Positions 46,958-55,253 of a stretch of DNA of 64,000 nt are shown here, one piece after another (position 1 is the first letter of the stretch; each line of letters begins with the position of its first letter). Location: NCBI RefSeq assembly GCF_022967985.1, contig NZ_JALJVC010000017.1, positions 16,053-80,052 on the forward strand, written 5' to 3'. The position numbers and the translations under genes were made by a program. The notes under the pieces were generated by a model. That model made no database searches, had not been told where the DNA came from, and was given only the letters and a program-made list of their open reading frames with translations. The DNA is from Acinetobacter lwoffii (GTDB lineage: Bacteria > Pseudomonadota > Gammaproteobacteria > Pseudomonadales > Moraxellaceae).

Positions 46958-47230
46958 TTAAACAAAACGAATCGGCTTGAATTCAGGTTCATTCTTGTGA
47001 TGATCATCATCACACTCTTCACCCTCTTCTTTAGTACCGCGATCGATATAACCGCTGCGCTCATTTTCAGGCAGGTTTTTCATTTCCCAGGCATACACTG
47101 CCTGCATACAGGTCTGACGTTGTTCTGGTGTCAAGGCTACACCGTTTGGCCACTTTCCAATTTCGACTGCTGTTCTTAGGCGTTCAACAATCTCAGGATT
47201 GAGTACGGCAAGCATTTGTTCAATATTCAT
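46958..47230 (-). CDS. YeaC-like DUF1315 protein
   Basis: This 90-residue soluble protein of the DUF1315 family (YeaC in E. coli) shows MNIEQMLAVLNPEIVERLRTAVEIGKWPNGVALT, then EQRQTCMQAVYAWEM, and an acidic, histidine-containing tail (GEECDDDHHKNEP). Function is unknown in the family. It follows nadK after three bases on the same strand, so they form an operon. Confidence 0.88.
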   Translation of the reverse strand: MNIEQMLAVLNPEIVERLRTAVEIGKWPNGVALTPEQRQTCMQAVYAWEMKNLPENERSGYIDRGTKEEGEECDDDHHKNEPEFKPIRFV

Positions 47231-47233
47231 GAT

Positions 47234-48136
47234 TTAATCCTGCTTAAAATAATCAAAGTCCTGATTCCACCCCAGTTTGGTTCGACAGGCATTATAAAAG
47301 TCATAACCCGGTGGATGCAGAAGATTCAGTTTAAAGGGATGCTTGCGAATATGGACGCTATCACCCACATTCAAAGACACACTGTGTTGTCCATCCGCAC
47401 TAACCATCGGCAGTACGCGATTTTCACGAATCAGTAATTTAATTTCACTATGTCCACCGACCACAATCGGGCGTGAAGACAAGGTATGCGGATGCATCGG
47501 TACCAAGGCAATCGCATCCATACTTGGATGTACAATCGGGCCACCACCAGAAAGCGCATACGCCGTAGAACCAGTCGGCGTAGAGACTATCAGGCCATCG
47601 CTGTGCTGACGATAGACATATTGTCCATCAATATTCAGTTCAAAATCGATCATATGTACCGATTTCCCTGAATGTAGCACCACATCATTTAGAGCAATGG
47701 CATCGTAAATCACTTCACCTTTGGAGCGAATTTCGACTTCGAGTAAAAAGCGTCGCTCAGTCTGAAAGTCACCCTTTAATACCTGATCCAGCTTGAATAT
47801 CACTTCAGTCGGCTTGATATCCGTTAAAAACCCCAGACGACCACGGTTAACCCCGATCACCGGGGTATTGTACTTGACCAAGGCGCGTGCTGCATGTAAT
47901 AGCGAGCCGTCACCGCCCACGACAATCACCAGATCCACCACCTCACCCAATAAGGCACGACTGACGGTTTGGGTATTTTGATAGGGAACAAGTTCAGCTG
48001 TCGCTGCATCAAAAACTGGGTGTAGGCCTAAATTGAGAAGATGATCGTGAATAAGGCATAAGGTTTCAACCACCGACGATTTATCAGGACGTCCTATTAA
48101 CCCGATATTTCGAAAGGTCTTATGGGAAATTTGCAC
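47234..48136 (-). CDS. nadK: NAD kinase
   Basis: This 300-residue kinase makes NADP from NAD and ATP. Motifs: VDLVIVVGGDGSLLHAARALV (GGDGS), NRGRLGFLTDIKP, NDVVLHSGKSVHMIDFEL, DGLIVSTPTGSTAYALSGGGPIVHP. The open frame starts 12 codons earlier. I choose GTG 48136 (encoding MQISHKTFRNIG) since GGAG lies 11 bases upstream and NadK proteins of Acinetobacter begin with a similar sequence. It is followed directly by yeaC. Confidence 0.93.
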   Translation of the reverse strand: MQISHKTFRNIGLIGRPDKSSVVETLCLIHDHLLNLGLHPVFDAATAELVPYQNTQTVSRALLGEVVDLVIVVGGDGSLLHAARALVKYNTPVIGVNRGRLGFLTDIKPTEVIFKLDQVLKGDFQTERRFLLEVEIRSKGEVIYDAIALNDVVLHSGKSVHMIDFELNIDGQYVYRQHSDGLIVSTPTGSTAYALSGGGPIVHPSMDAIALVPMHPHTLSSRPIVVGGHSEIKLLIRENRVLPMVSADGQHSVSLNVGDSVHIRKHPFKLNLLHPPGYDFYNACRTKLGWNQDFDYFKQD

Positions 48137-48363
48137 CAGTGTCGTCGCTCCGCTACGAATCCTGCTTATCATAACATTAAGCTATACCTGGATGACAATT
48201 TATAACAGTGCTTCATAGGTAGGAAATTATTTGAAATATATTCGAATTAAGGAGAAATTGTGGGGTTTCATTTTAATTTTAAGCGCATTTCTTGATTAAA
48301 TATTGCAAAATAATGAAAAGCTTCGCATGATTAGCACAATTTCACAGGATCTTATAAGTATTT

Positions 48364-50754
48364 ATGAAATCTGAACGTGGCATGGGGTTTCTTGCCTTAA
48401 TTTTTTCTATTATTGTCATTTCTATCTTTGTAGCATTTAGTATCTATTTGATTAGATTAGACAATATTGTACGCGACAAGTTTGAAGGTCAGCGCTGGGA
48501 TATTCCGGCCAAGGTCTTCGCACGTCCGATGGAAGTGTACGTGAATGCCCCAGTCAGCCTGCAGGATTTCCAACAAGAATTAAAATTACTCGGTTATAAA
48601 AATTCGGATAGTTATACTAAATCAGGCAACTTTGTCACCACGGGTAATACCCTGTATGTGCATACACGCGGCTTTGATTTTGGTGACCGGGTTGAACCGG
48701 AACAAATATTGAAAGTCAGTTTCAGCGGTGAACAGATTGCAGAAGTCAGCGCAACCAAACCGTCTTCAAGCGGGATTGCGCGTTTAGAACCTTTATTAAT
48801 TGGTGGGATTTATCCGCAGCATAACGAAGACCGTGTGCTGATCAAGCTAAATAAAGTGCCTAAGCCCTTGATCGAAGCGCTGATCGCGACCGAAGACCGT
48901 AAGTTCTATGAGCATCATGGGGTTTCACCGCGTGGTATTGCACGTGCCGTAGTCAGCAATATTACCGGTGGTAAACGTCAGGGTGGCTCAACCTTGACCC
49001 AGCAGCTGGTCAAAAATTTCTATTTAACCCCTGAGCGCACCTTAAAACGTAAAGTGAATGAAGCCTTTATGGCGATGCTGATTGAATTGCATTATGACAA
49101 GAATGAAATTCTAGAAGCTTATCTGAATGAGGTAAATCTCGGCCAGAATGGTAACTACTCCATTAATGGTTATGGTCTGGCATCGCAGTTTTATTTTGGC
49201 CTGCCACTGCGTGAACTGAATATTTCCCAGCAAGCATTTTTGGTGGGTTTAGTCCAAGGCCCGAGTCTATACAATCCATGGCGCAATCCTGAAAGTGCGA
49301 AAAAACGCCGTGATATCGTCCTGAATAATATGCTGGTAATGGGCTATCTGACTCAGGAACAATATGAAAAAGAAACCGCACGTCCGTTAAATGTCATTTC
49401 AAAACCGACTTTAGGCCCTGCCCGCTTCCCGGATTTTCTGGATATCGTACGTCGTCAATTACGCACAGATTATCAGGAAACCGATCTGACCAATCAGGGT
49501 CTGCGCATTTTCACCACTTTAGACCCTCTGGCCCAAACCCGAATTCAGGACAGTTTTAAAGAAACGGTGGCGCGTTTAAGCAAATCCAATCCGGGTCGCC
49601 TGAAAGATTTACAGGGCGCAGTATTAGTATCGCATCCGGAAAATGGCGAACTGGTGGCCGCAGTGGGTTCTACTCAAGATTTTACCGGCTTTAACCGTGC
49701 AGTCGATGCCAAACGTCAAGTCGGATCCCTGTTAAAGCCTGTGATCTACCTGAGTGCACTGGAATCAAACCGTTATCACTGGGCGAGCCCGATTGAAGAC
49801 AGTGAAATCAGCATCAAAAGTGACGGCAAAACCTGGACACCGAAAAACTATAGTGGTCGTGGACATGGTGTCATTCCAATGTCGCAGGCATTATCGCAAT
49901 CTTATAACCTGTCCACTGTGCGTTTAGCACAAGAATTTGGCCTGTCTACCTTTATTAATCATCTGAAAAAATTTGGTGTAACTTCAGATATTCCATCTTA
50001 TCCGTCGATTTACTTGGGTGCGGTAGATATGTCCCCGATGGAAGTGATGAACATTTACGGCAACTTTGCTACAGGCGGCTTTAAATATCCAACTAAAGCC
50101 ATCCGCTCTGTGGTGGATGCCAACGGCCGCTCTCTGGATCGTTATAGCCTGAGTGTACAACCGACTATTGATCCTGCTTCCGCTTATGCCCTGAATTATG
50201 GCTTACAACAGGTCATGTCGAATGGTACAGGCCGTGCAGCCTATAACAGCTTACCACGTAGTCTGAATCTTGCCGGCAAATCCGGTACCACGAATGACAG
50301 CCGTGACTCATGGTTTGCCGGATACTCAGGTAATTATATGACCGTGGTTTGGCTCGGTCTGGATGACAACAAAGTCACTGGCTTGACCGGTTCTTCAGGT
50401 GCCCTGCCCGTGTGGACCAATGTCATGAAACAACTACGCCAAAAACCGGTGAATTTGCCACAGCCGAATGAAATCGAATGGCATTGGCTAGATCGTCATA
50501 CGGGTTTGTTGTCTGCACAAGGCTGTGAAGGCGCCATGTATATCCCGATTTCGCGTCATGCCCTGCCAAATCAGGCAACTGCCTGCGGCATCTCGCATTA
50601 TGCGACGGAACCTTATGATATTGATTCAGAACCTGAGCCATCTGATGCTGAACAGGATGATATGAGTCGCTATATACAAGAAAGTGAAACAGAAATAGAA
50701 CGCGATCTTGAGAGCGAAACCCGTATTATCGCCAGTGGAAGTTATAGCCATTAA
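48364..50754 (+). CDS. mrcB: Penicillin-binding protein 1B
   Basis: This 796-residue bifunctional class A PBP polymerises and crosslinks peptidoglycan. Order of parts: short cytoplasmic end, one membrane helix (about 9-30), a UB2H-like domain (about 60-150, starting FARPMEVYVNAPVSLQDFQ), glycosyltransferase GT51 (EDRKFYEHHGVSPRGIARA, RQGGSTLTQQLVKNF), and the transpeptidase (SxxK in RQVGSLLKPVIYL, SYNLSTV, KSGTT). The UB2H domain is the docking site for lipoprotein activators. The next gene, 8 bases on, encodes a TPR lipoprotein that is probably that activator. Confidence 0.95.
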   Translation: MKSERGMGFLALIFSIIVISIFVAFSIYLIRLDNIVRDKFEGQRWDIPAKVFARPMEVYVNAPVSLQDFQQELKLLGYKNSDSYTKSGNFVTTGNTLYVHTRGFDFGDRVEPEQILKVSFSGEQIAEVSATKPSSSGIARLEPLLIGGIYPQHNEDRVLIKLNKVPKPLIEALIATEDRKFYEHHGVSPRGIARAVVSNITGGKRQGGSTLTQQLVKNFYLTPERTLKRKVNEAFMAMLIELHYDKNEILEAYLNEVNLGQNGNYSINGYGLASQFYFGLPLRELNISQQAFLVGLVQGPSLYNPWRNPESAKKRRDIVLNNMLVMGYLTQEQYEKETARPLNVISKPTLGPARFPDFLDIVRRQLRTDYQETDLTNQGLRIFTTLDPLAQTRIQDSFKETVARLSKSNPGRLKDLQGAVLVSHPENGELVAAVGSTQDFTGFNRAVDAKRQVGSLLKPVIYLSALESNRYHWASPIEDSEISIKSDGKTWTPKNYSGRGHGVIPMSQALSQSYNLSTVRLAQEFGLSTFINHLKKFGVTSDIPSYPSIYLGAVDMSPMEVMNIYGNFATGGFKYPTKAIRSVVDANGRSLDRYSLSVQPTIDPASAYALNYGLQQVMSNGTGRAAYNSLPRSLNLAGKSGTTNDSRDSWFAGYSGNYMTVVWLGLDDNKVTGLTGSSGALPVWTNVMKQLRQKPVNLPQPNEIEWHWLDRHTGLLSAQGCEGAMYIPISRHALPNQATACGISHYATEPYDIDSEPEPSDAEQDDMSRYIQESETEIERDLESETRIIASGSYSH

Positions 50755-50762
50755 TTGAGTCT

Positions 50763-51314
50763 ATGTTTATGTTAAGAAAAATCCTCCCTGGTTTGCTCAT
50801 CCTCAGTCTGGTGGGCTGCCAAAGTATCTCTGAGCCAGAAAAGCCAGTTACCCCAGTCAAGCCTGCGACGGAAAAACCTAAGGCAAAAACGCCAGACAGC
50901 GTAGTGATTACGCCTTATGACCGTCCTGACATCAAACGTCAGAAAATTGTCATTCCTGAACAGAAGCCGAAAAGCCAAAAGTTTGATGATGGCCGTAATC
51001 TGCCGGCTTTCAAGAGTCTGATGCAGCAAACCCAGCAGGCCTATACCAAGCAGCAGTTCGCTCAAGCTGAAGCGTCTGCAACTCAGGCACAGCGACTGGC
51101 CCCTCAGGCACCGGAAACCTATTTATACTTGGGTATGATTGCTAACCGTAAAAATCAGCCAGCAAGCGCCGATGCTTTTGCCTTACGTGGCCTGAGTTAT
51201 GCACAATCTAGTGCCATGAAAAAGCAGCTTTGGCAAGTGCGCCTTAAATCTGCTCAGTTGCGGAAAAATGCCAAAGCGATTCAGCAAGCTCAACAGGCAC
51301 TGAAAAAGCTTTAA
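50763..51314 (+). CDS. TPR lipoprotein, probable LpoP-type activator of PBP1b
   Basis: This 183-residue protein has a signal peptide with lipobox (LSLVGCQS, Cys19), a proline/lysine-rich linker (about 25-75), and a C-terminal TPR region (QAYTKQQFAQAEASATQAQRL, ETYLYLGMIANRKNQPASADAF, RLKSAQLRKNAKAIQ). It starts 8 bases after mrcB, so it is co-transcribed and likely co-translated. In Pseudomonas aeruginosa a TPR lipoprotein encoded next to the PBP1b gene, LpoP, activates PBP1b in place of LpoB. Location, length and architecture all match that protein. Function is inferred from these, not from a residue-level match. Confidence 0.8.
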   Translation: MFMLRKILPGLLILSLVGCQSISEPEKPVTPVKPATEKPKAKTPDSVVITPYDRPDIKRQKIVIPEQKPKSQKFDDGRNLPAFKSLMQQTQQAYTKQQFAQAEASATQAQRLAPQAPETYLYLGMIANRKNQPASADAFALRGLSYAQSSAMKKQLWQVRLKSAQLRKNAKAIQQAQQALKKL

Positions 51315-51372
51315 GATAATTTCCCATAGAAACTGACTTACCAATAGAAATTTTGTTTTCTAAATAAAGTGT

Positions 51373-52272
51373 TTAAATATAGCGAATGCCGGCAATGCCA
51401 TAAGCATGCTGGCTTTTTGCATAATCGAGTTCTTCAGTCTTCATTCCGCCTAAAGCAAAAACCGGAATCTGTACCTGCTCTGCCATTTGCTTGAATTGCT
51501 CCCAGCCTAGCGCAGGTGTGTCGGGATGCGTTGCAGTCGTCAGTACCGGACTAAGTAAAGCTGCTTCACAACCGATCTGTTCTGCATGCATTAAAGCGCT
51601 CAGGTCATGACAAGCCGCCAGATAACGATAACCAGATTTCAATTCGCCTTGTTTCAAGTCCATCAATTGAGTCTGTTTTAGATGAATCGTGCGAATCGTC
51701 TGCTGCTGCAATTCATTCAGTTGTGACCAAAGCTGCTGATTAATGATTAACTTGGAGAGTTGATCTACCGGATATTGCTGTAATTGCATGATCCGTTCAG
51801 GCGTTGCTTCCACGCGCCAATACAACATTTGATCTGTATCCAGACTTGATAAGATATCCAGATCTTCAGCAATCTTGATGCGCTGCGGCCATTGCAGCTT
51901 TTGAATCATGGACTGATTGGCTTTCGGGAAATTCAGCTGACCAAGTTCTTCCCGGCTATACCAACGCCAAGGCTGTTTGATTTCAGCCAGTTGAGTAGGC
52001 AGTACTGAAGCATGAAAAATATGCAAATTGACGATGAGATCTTCATATTCATGAGAAATAAAATCAGAAGCATGCCAGCGTTCGATATCAACCCCGACCT
52101 CTTCAATCACTTCGCGGCGGCAGGCTTCGACTGGTAATTCGCCCTGTTCAACTTTTCCGCCTGGAAATTCATATTTATTGCCCTGATGCTGCTTGGCCTC
52201 ACGCCAGCCGACTAGAACCTGATTTTGATAAAATAAAAGCGCAATTGCGACATGAATTGTAGCTTTAGTCAT
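51373..52272 (-). CDS. MutT-like Nudix hydrolase fused to a TenI/ThiE-like domain
   Basis: This 299-residue protein has two parts. Residues 1 to about 130 are a MutT Nudix domain with a complete Nudix box (GGKVEQGELPVEACRREVIEEVG), expected to hydrolyse 8-oxo-dGTP. Residues about 165-299 are a thiamine-phosphate-synthase-like barrel (YRYLAACHDLSALMHAEQIG, EAALLSPVLTTATHPDTPALGWE, IPVFALGGMKTEELDYA, GIAGIRYI). The fusion is common in gammaproteobacteria. Several ThiE phosphate and substrate residues look altered (IRTIHLKQTQL for the usual VHLGQxD), so the second domain may not make thiamine phosphate. Start at ATG 52272 (MTKATIHV). Confidence 0.87.
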   Translation of the reverse strand: MTKATIHVAIALLFYQNQVLVGWREAKQHQGNKYEFPGGKVEQGELPVEACRREVIEEVGVDIERWHASDFISHEYEDLIVNLHIFHASVLPTQLAEIKQPWRWYSREELGQLNFPKANQSMIQKLQWPQRIKIAEDLDILSSLDTDQMLYWRVEATPERIMQLQQYPVDQLSKLIINQQLWSQLNELQQQTIRTIHLKQTQLMDLKQGELKSGYRYLAACHDLSALMHAEQIGCEAALLSPVLTTATHPDTPALGWEQFKQMAEQVQIPVFALGGMKTEELDYAKSQHAYGIAGIRYI

Positions 52273-52344
52273 GATGTACAGAACCGGTAAAGTTTTACAG
52301 ATTGTAAGCAAATTAGAGTTTTTTATAAATTGCTCAATATTTCG

Positions 52345-52378
52345 TTGACAGATCTATTCGATAATGATTATCATTTAA
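52345..52378 (+). promoter_or_regulatory. hemP promoter with Fur box
   Basis: A TTGACA -35 box (52345-52350) is followed by GATAATGATTATCATTTAA (52360-52378), which matches the 19-bp Fur consensus GATAATGATAATCATTATC at nearly all positions. The site overlaps the expected -10 region, so iron-loaded Fur should block transcription of hemP. Confidence 0.85.
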
Positions 52379-52410
52379 ATCAATCCAAAACACACCACGG
52401 AGTCGACGGA

Positions 52411-52581
52411 ATGAACGCCCCATTTAGCCTATTCACCCGTAACAATGATACTCACCATGCCTTGCCAATGCTGCACTCCAACAATCTGTTTGCACTGGGT
52501 CGTGAAATCCGGATCATGCATGCCGGCGAAGAATACCGCTTGCGCCTGACCCGCAACAACCGTCTTATTCTGACCAAATAA
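52411..52581 (+). CDS. hemP: HemP, hemin uptake protein
   Basis: This 56-residue protein starts MNAPFSLFTRNND and has the HemP signature in its second half (LFALGREIRIMHAGEEYRLRLTRNNRLILTK). HemP/HmuP proteins are needed for heme receptor expression or heme use; the mechanism is unsettled. GGAG lies 8 bases before ATG 52411; the open frame begins 27 codons upstream but that part overlaps the Fur box and is not coding. The Fur site just upstream implies iron repression. No heme receptor gene is adjacent, unlike many bacteria. A terminator follows. Confidence 0.92.
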   Translation: MNAPFSLFTRNNDTHHALPMLHSNNLFALGREIRIMHAGEEYRLRLTRNNRLILTK

Positions 52582-52614
52582 TTAAAACAATCTAAAATAA
52601 CAAACGTGGGAAGC

Positions 52615-52644
52615 AGCAGTATGAATCAGCGCATACTGCTTTTT
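52615..52644 (+). terminator. Terminator after hemP
   Basis: The 9-bp stem AGCAGTATG/CATACTGCT has an 8-base loop followed by TTTT, 33 bases after the hemP stop. Confidence 0.8.
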
Positions 52645-52654
52645 AATCTTCTAA

Positions 52655-53989
52655 TCATGAGATTTTGCCATCAGGCTCAAAACTCAATGACACTTTAAGT
52701 CCACCCAAGTCCGACGGCGCATAGTCAATTTTAGCTGCATGCAGTGCCATAATTTTCTGGCAAATGGACAGGCCTAAACCCGAACCCTGAGTTCGCGTAC
52801 CCAAAGCCCGATAAAAACGTTCACCTAAACGTTCCAGTACCTCATCAGCAATCCCCTCTCCTGAGTTTTCAATCAGTAACTGTATCTGATGCTGCTCAAT
52901 AACTGTTCGGATCTCGACCTGTCCCTGTTGCGGCGTATAACGGATCGCATTGTCGACCAGATTGCGAATACAACTAAAAATCAGTTCTGGATTCGCTTCG
53001 ATCACAGCATCCTCAAGTTTTAGATTCCAATGAATGTCTTTTTCTTCTGCAAAAGGCTGCAAGGCCTGCAAAGCCTCCTGAACCAGATTCTTAAGATTAA
53101 TCGTTTGCGTTGCTAATTGCCCTGTTCGCTCCGGATCGAGTCGTGCCAGTAAAAGTAAATTTTCCAGTACCTGCGTGCCGCGGTTGACATCATTTTGGAT
53201 CAACTGTAATGCCTGAGGGAGCTGTGCATCATCTTGATATTTGCGTTTTAAAACCTGTAGACGCATTTGAATCGCAGACAGTGGCGAACGCAGCTCATGT
53301 GAAGCATCTGCAGTAAAACGCTGTTCAGCAGCCAGTGATTTCTCCAGCCGGCCGAGCATGGCATTCAGCTGACGAATGATCGGTTGCAGTTCAGTGATTT
53401 CAGGGTCAGGTGTTTTAATAGGACTCAGATCCTGAGCAGTCTTGGAACCAATGGCACGCGAAATCTTGTTTAATGGCCGTAACTGGCGTTTGACCGAGAC
53501 CCTTAGAATCAGCCATTGCACTAGCCATAAAGTGAATAAGATCCCGGCAAAGCCCAAAGTAGTTTGCCAGAGTTCATCGAAACGTACTGAAAGTGGCTGT
53601 ACGATTTTGACCTGAAGGTCGTCATCTTCCGCAGTCAGTATCCGGATAAAATGACCATTTTCATAAGCAAACTGAAAGCCGTTGTTCTGTGCTTTTGGAA
53701 TGGTATTAATTAATTCATCATCAATCGAAGTAGTCAGTACCTGCTGGCCCAGCAACAAGGCATACTGGATATCAAACTGTTCACTGAGTTCATCCACCTG
53801 GGCGTCTTTGGCCTGGGTCACATCGCCAAGCAGTAACTCAGAAATCTGCTCCATTAATTCATCATGCAGCTGACTGGCTTGATAACTGGAAATTCCCAAT
53901 AACAGCAGCCAGGCCAATATTCCAGCCAATATCGAACTGAACAGCGCATGTTTGATCAGTTTAGTTTGCAAGGAAATAGCAGCTGACAT
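52655..53989 (-). CDS. qseC: QseC-like sensor histidine kinase
   Basis: This 444-residue membrane kinase has helices at about 12-32 and 145-165 enclosing a periplasmic sensor region, then HAMP (LRPLNKISRAIGS), HisKA with the phospho-histidine (TADASHELRSPLSAIQMRL), and HATPase (CIRNLVDNAIRYTP, GEGIADEVLERLGERFYR, GSGLGLSICQKI). It lies four bases after the response regulator gene and near an ygiW gene, the arrangement of ygiW-qseBC in E. coli and Haemophilus-type bacteria. The QseC name rests on that context and general similarity; the inducing signal is unknown. Confidence 0.85.
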   Translation of the reverse strand: MSAAISLQTKLIKHALFSSILAGILAWLLLLGISSYQASQLHDELMEQISELLLGDVTQAKDAQVDELSEQFDIQYALLLGQQVLTTSIDDELINTIPKAQNNGFQFAYENGHFIRILTAEDDDLQVKIVQPLSVRFDELWQTTLGFAGILFTLWLVQWLILRVSVKRQLRPLNKISRAIGSKTAQDLSPIKTPDPEITELQPIIRQLNAMLGRLEKSLAAEQRFTADASHELRSPLSAIQMRLQVLKRKYQDDAQLPQALQLIQNDVNRGTQVLENLLLLARLDPERTGQLATQTINLKNLVQEALQALQPFAEEKDIHWNLKLEDAVIEANPELIFSCIRNLVDNAIRYTPQQGQVEIRTVIEQHQIQLLIENSGEGIADEVLERLGERFYRALGTRTQGSGLGLSICQKIMALHAAKIDYAPSDLGGLKVSLSFEPDGKIS

Positions 53990-53993
53990 AGGT

Positions 53994-54659
53994 TTATACC
54001 TCAGCCTTATGCATGCGATAGCCCAGACCGCGAATAGTCTTGATCATCTGGCTGCCGATTTTTTTACGCAGCTGATAGATAAATACTTCAATGGCATTAC
54101 TTTCAATTTCATCACCCCAAGCGTACAGCGATTCTTCCAGCTGTTCACGGGTGACAATATGTTCAGGCTGCTGCATCAGCTTGTATAGAATTTGAAATTC
54201 CTTCGCAGTCAGATTCACAGCTTGACCTTCTTTAGTTAGGGTCTTGGCTTGAGTGTCCAGACTGAGATCCTGCCATTGCAGGATATGATTCGGTGTTTGC
54301 TGTTTCTGTCTGAATTGGGCACGAACTCGGGCCGAAAGTTCTTCCAGACTAAAAGGTTTGACCAGATAATCATTCGCGCCTAAATCTAGACCTTCAACCC
54401 GGTCATCAATACTGTCTTTGGCCGTAATAAAAATCACCGGCGTATCTTGATGTTGGCTGCGCAAAATTTTCAGAATGTCATCTCCAGTGGCATTCGGCAG
54501 GCCACGATCCAGCAGAATACAGTCATATTTATGCTGCTCAATCGCTAGGATCGCATGATCACCACGCTCTACCCGATCAATCACATAACCGTCCATTTCC
54601 AGCCAAGTCTGGATACTGTCTGCCTGAGACTGATCATCTTCCGCCAAAAGAATACGCAT
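53994..54659 (-). CDS. qseB: QseB-like OmpR-family response regulator
   Basis: This 221-residue regulator has a receiver domain (MRILLAEDDQSQADSIQTWL, phospho-Asp in DCILLDRGLPN at residue 51, VIFITAKDSIDD, DYLVKPFSLEEL) and a C-terminal winged helix (NLTAKEFQILYKLM, VFIYQLRKKIGSQMIKTIRGLGYRM). It precedes qseC by four bases and is its partner. A terminator lies between ygiW and this gene, so the regulator is probably transcribed both from read-through and from its own promoter. Confidence 0.9.
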   Translation of the reverse strand: MRILLAEDDQSQADSIQTWLEMDGYVIDRVERGDHAILAIEQHKYDCILLDRGLPNATGDDILKILRSQHQDTPVIFITAKDSIDDRVEGLDLGANDYLVKPFSLEELSARVRAQFRQKQQTPNHILQWQDLSLDTQAKTLTKEGQAVNLTAKEFQILYKLMQQPEHIVTREQLEESLYAWGDEIESNAIEVFIYQLRKKIGSQMIKTIRGLGYRMHKAEV

Positions 54660-54716
54660 ATTCTGCTCCGTTTGCTTCCTTGTTCTATCTTGCCTTGAAA
54701 AAGTTCCAGACTCAAA

Positions 54717-54753
54717 AAAACCACATGCTTTTTGGTAACTTGCATGTGGTTTT
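54717..54753 (-). terminator. Terminator between ygiW and qseB
   Basis: The 12-bp stem AAAACCACATGC/GCATGTGGTTTT has a 13-base loop and seven T on the minus strand. Confidence 0.87.
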
Positions 54754-54794
54754 TTGTCGCTGTGTTCAAATTGATTTCAGCAAATCAGGCGATA

Positions 54795-55160
54795 TTAGAA
54801 ACGAACCTGATCAACCTCAATTTCAACACGTTTTGCCGGTTTATAATCAATGTCGATTTCACCTGTGATGATTACCGGTGTTTTGGCTGAAATCGGTTTG
54901 CCTTGCCAAAGTTCGTCATCAATCTCAACCGTAATGGTGCCTGTGCTGTCGCGGAACTGGTATTTTTCATCACCCACTGCTTTTACGACATAACCTTTAA
55001 GCTGAACCTTACTGTCATCTTTCATGGCCAGTGCCTGTTTGACTGTGGTCGATTTAGCAAAAGCAGCCTGATTCACAGCAGTGTCGCTACTTGCTATCGT
55101 AGCCGTCGCGATAGAACCCATCAATGCAGCTGCCAAAACCGTATTTATCATCATTTTCAT
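54795..55160 (-). CDS. ygiW: YgiW/YdeI family periplasmic OB-fold stress protein
   Basis: This 121-residue protein has a signal peptide (MIN TVLAAALMGSIATATIAS, cleavage near residue 24) and a bacterial OB-fold domain (VKQALAMKDDSKVQLKGYVVKAVGDEKYQFRD, then TITVEIDDELW and ITGEIDIDYKPAKRVEIEV). In enterobacteria YgiW/VisP-type proteins help survival under acid, peroxide or cationic peptide stress, and ygiW is next to qseBC. Here it lies 135 bases upstream of qseB with a terminator between. Confidence 0.88.
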   Translation of the reverse strand: MKMMINTVLAAALMGSIATATIASSDTAVNQAAFAKSTTVKQALAMKDDSKVQLKGYVVKAVGDEKYQFRDSTGTITVEIDDELWQGKPISAKTPVIITGEIDIDYKPAKRVEIEVDQVRF

Positions 55161-55253
55161 CGCAATTACCTCTTTAAAGTCTTGCCTTGTTTCGATGATG
55201 CTATTAAAACAGCCGAAGATGAATTGAATCTTAAGATTGCTTCATTTTCAAAA

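Noticed and set aside
52330..52410. N-terminal extension of hemP
   Set aside because: It crosses the Fur box and promoter; the HemP family and GGAG site support the ATG at 52411.
52655..54659. pmrAB identity for the two-component pair
   Set aside because: The kinase does not resemble Acinetobacter PmrB as I know it, there is no pmrC phosphoethanolamine transferase gene, and ygiW next to it favours qseBC.
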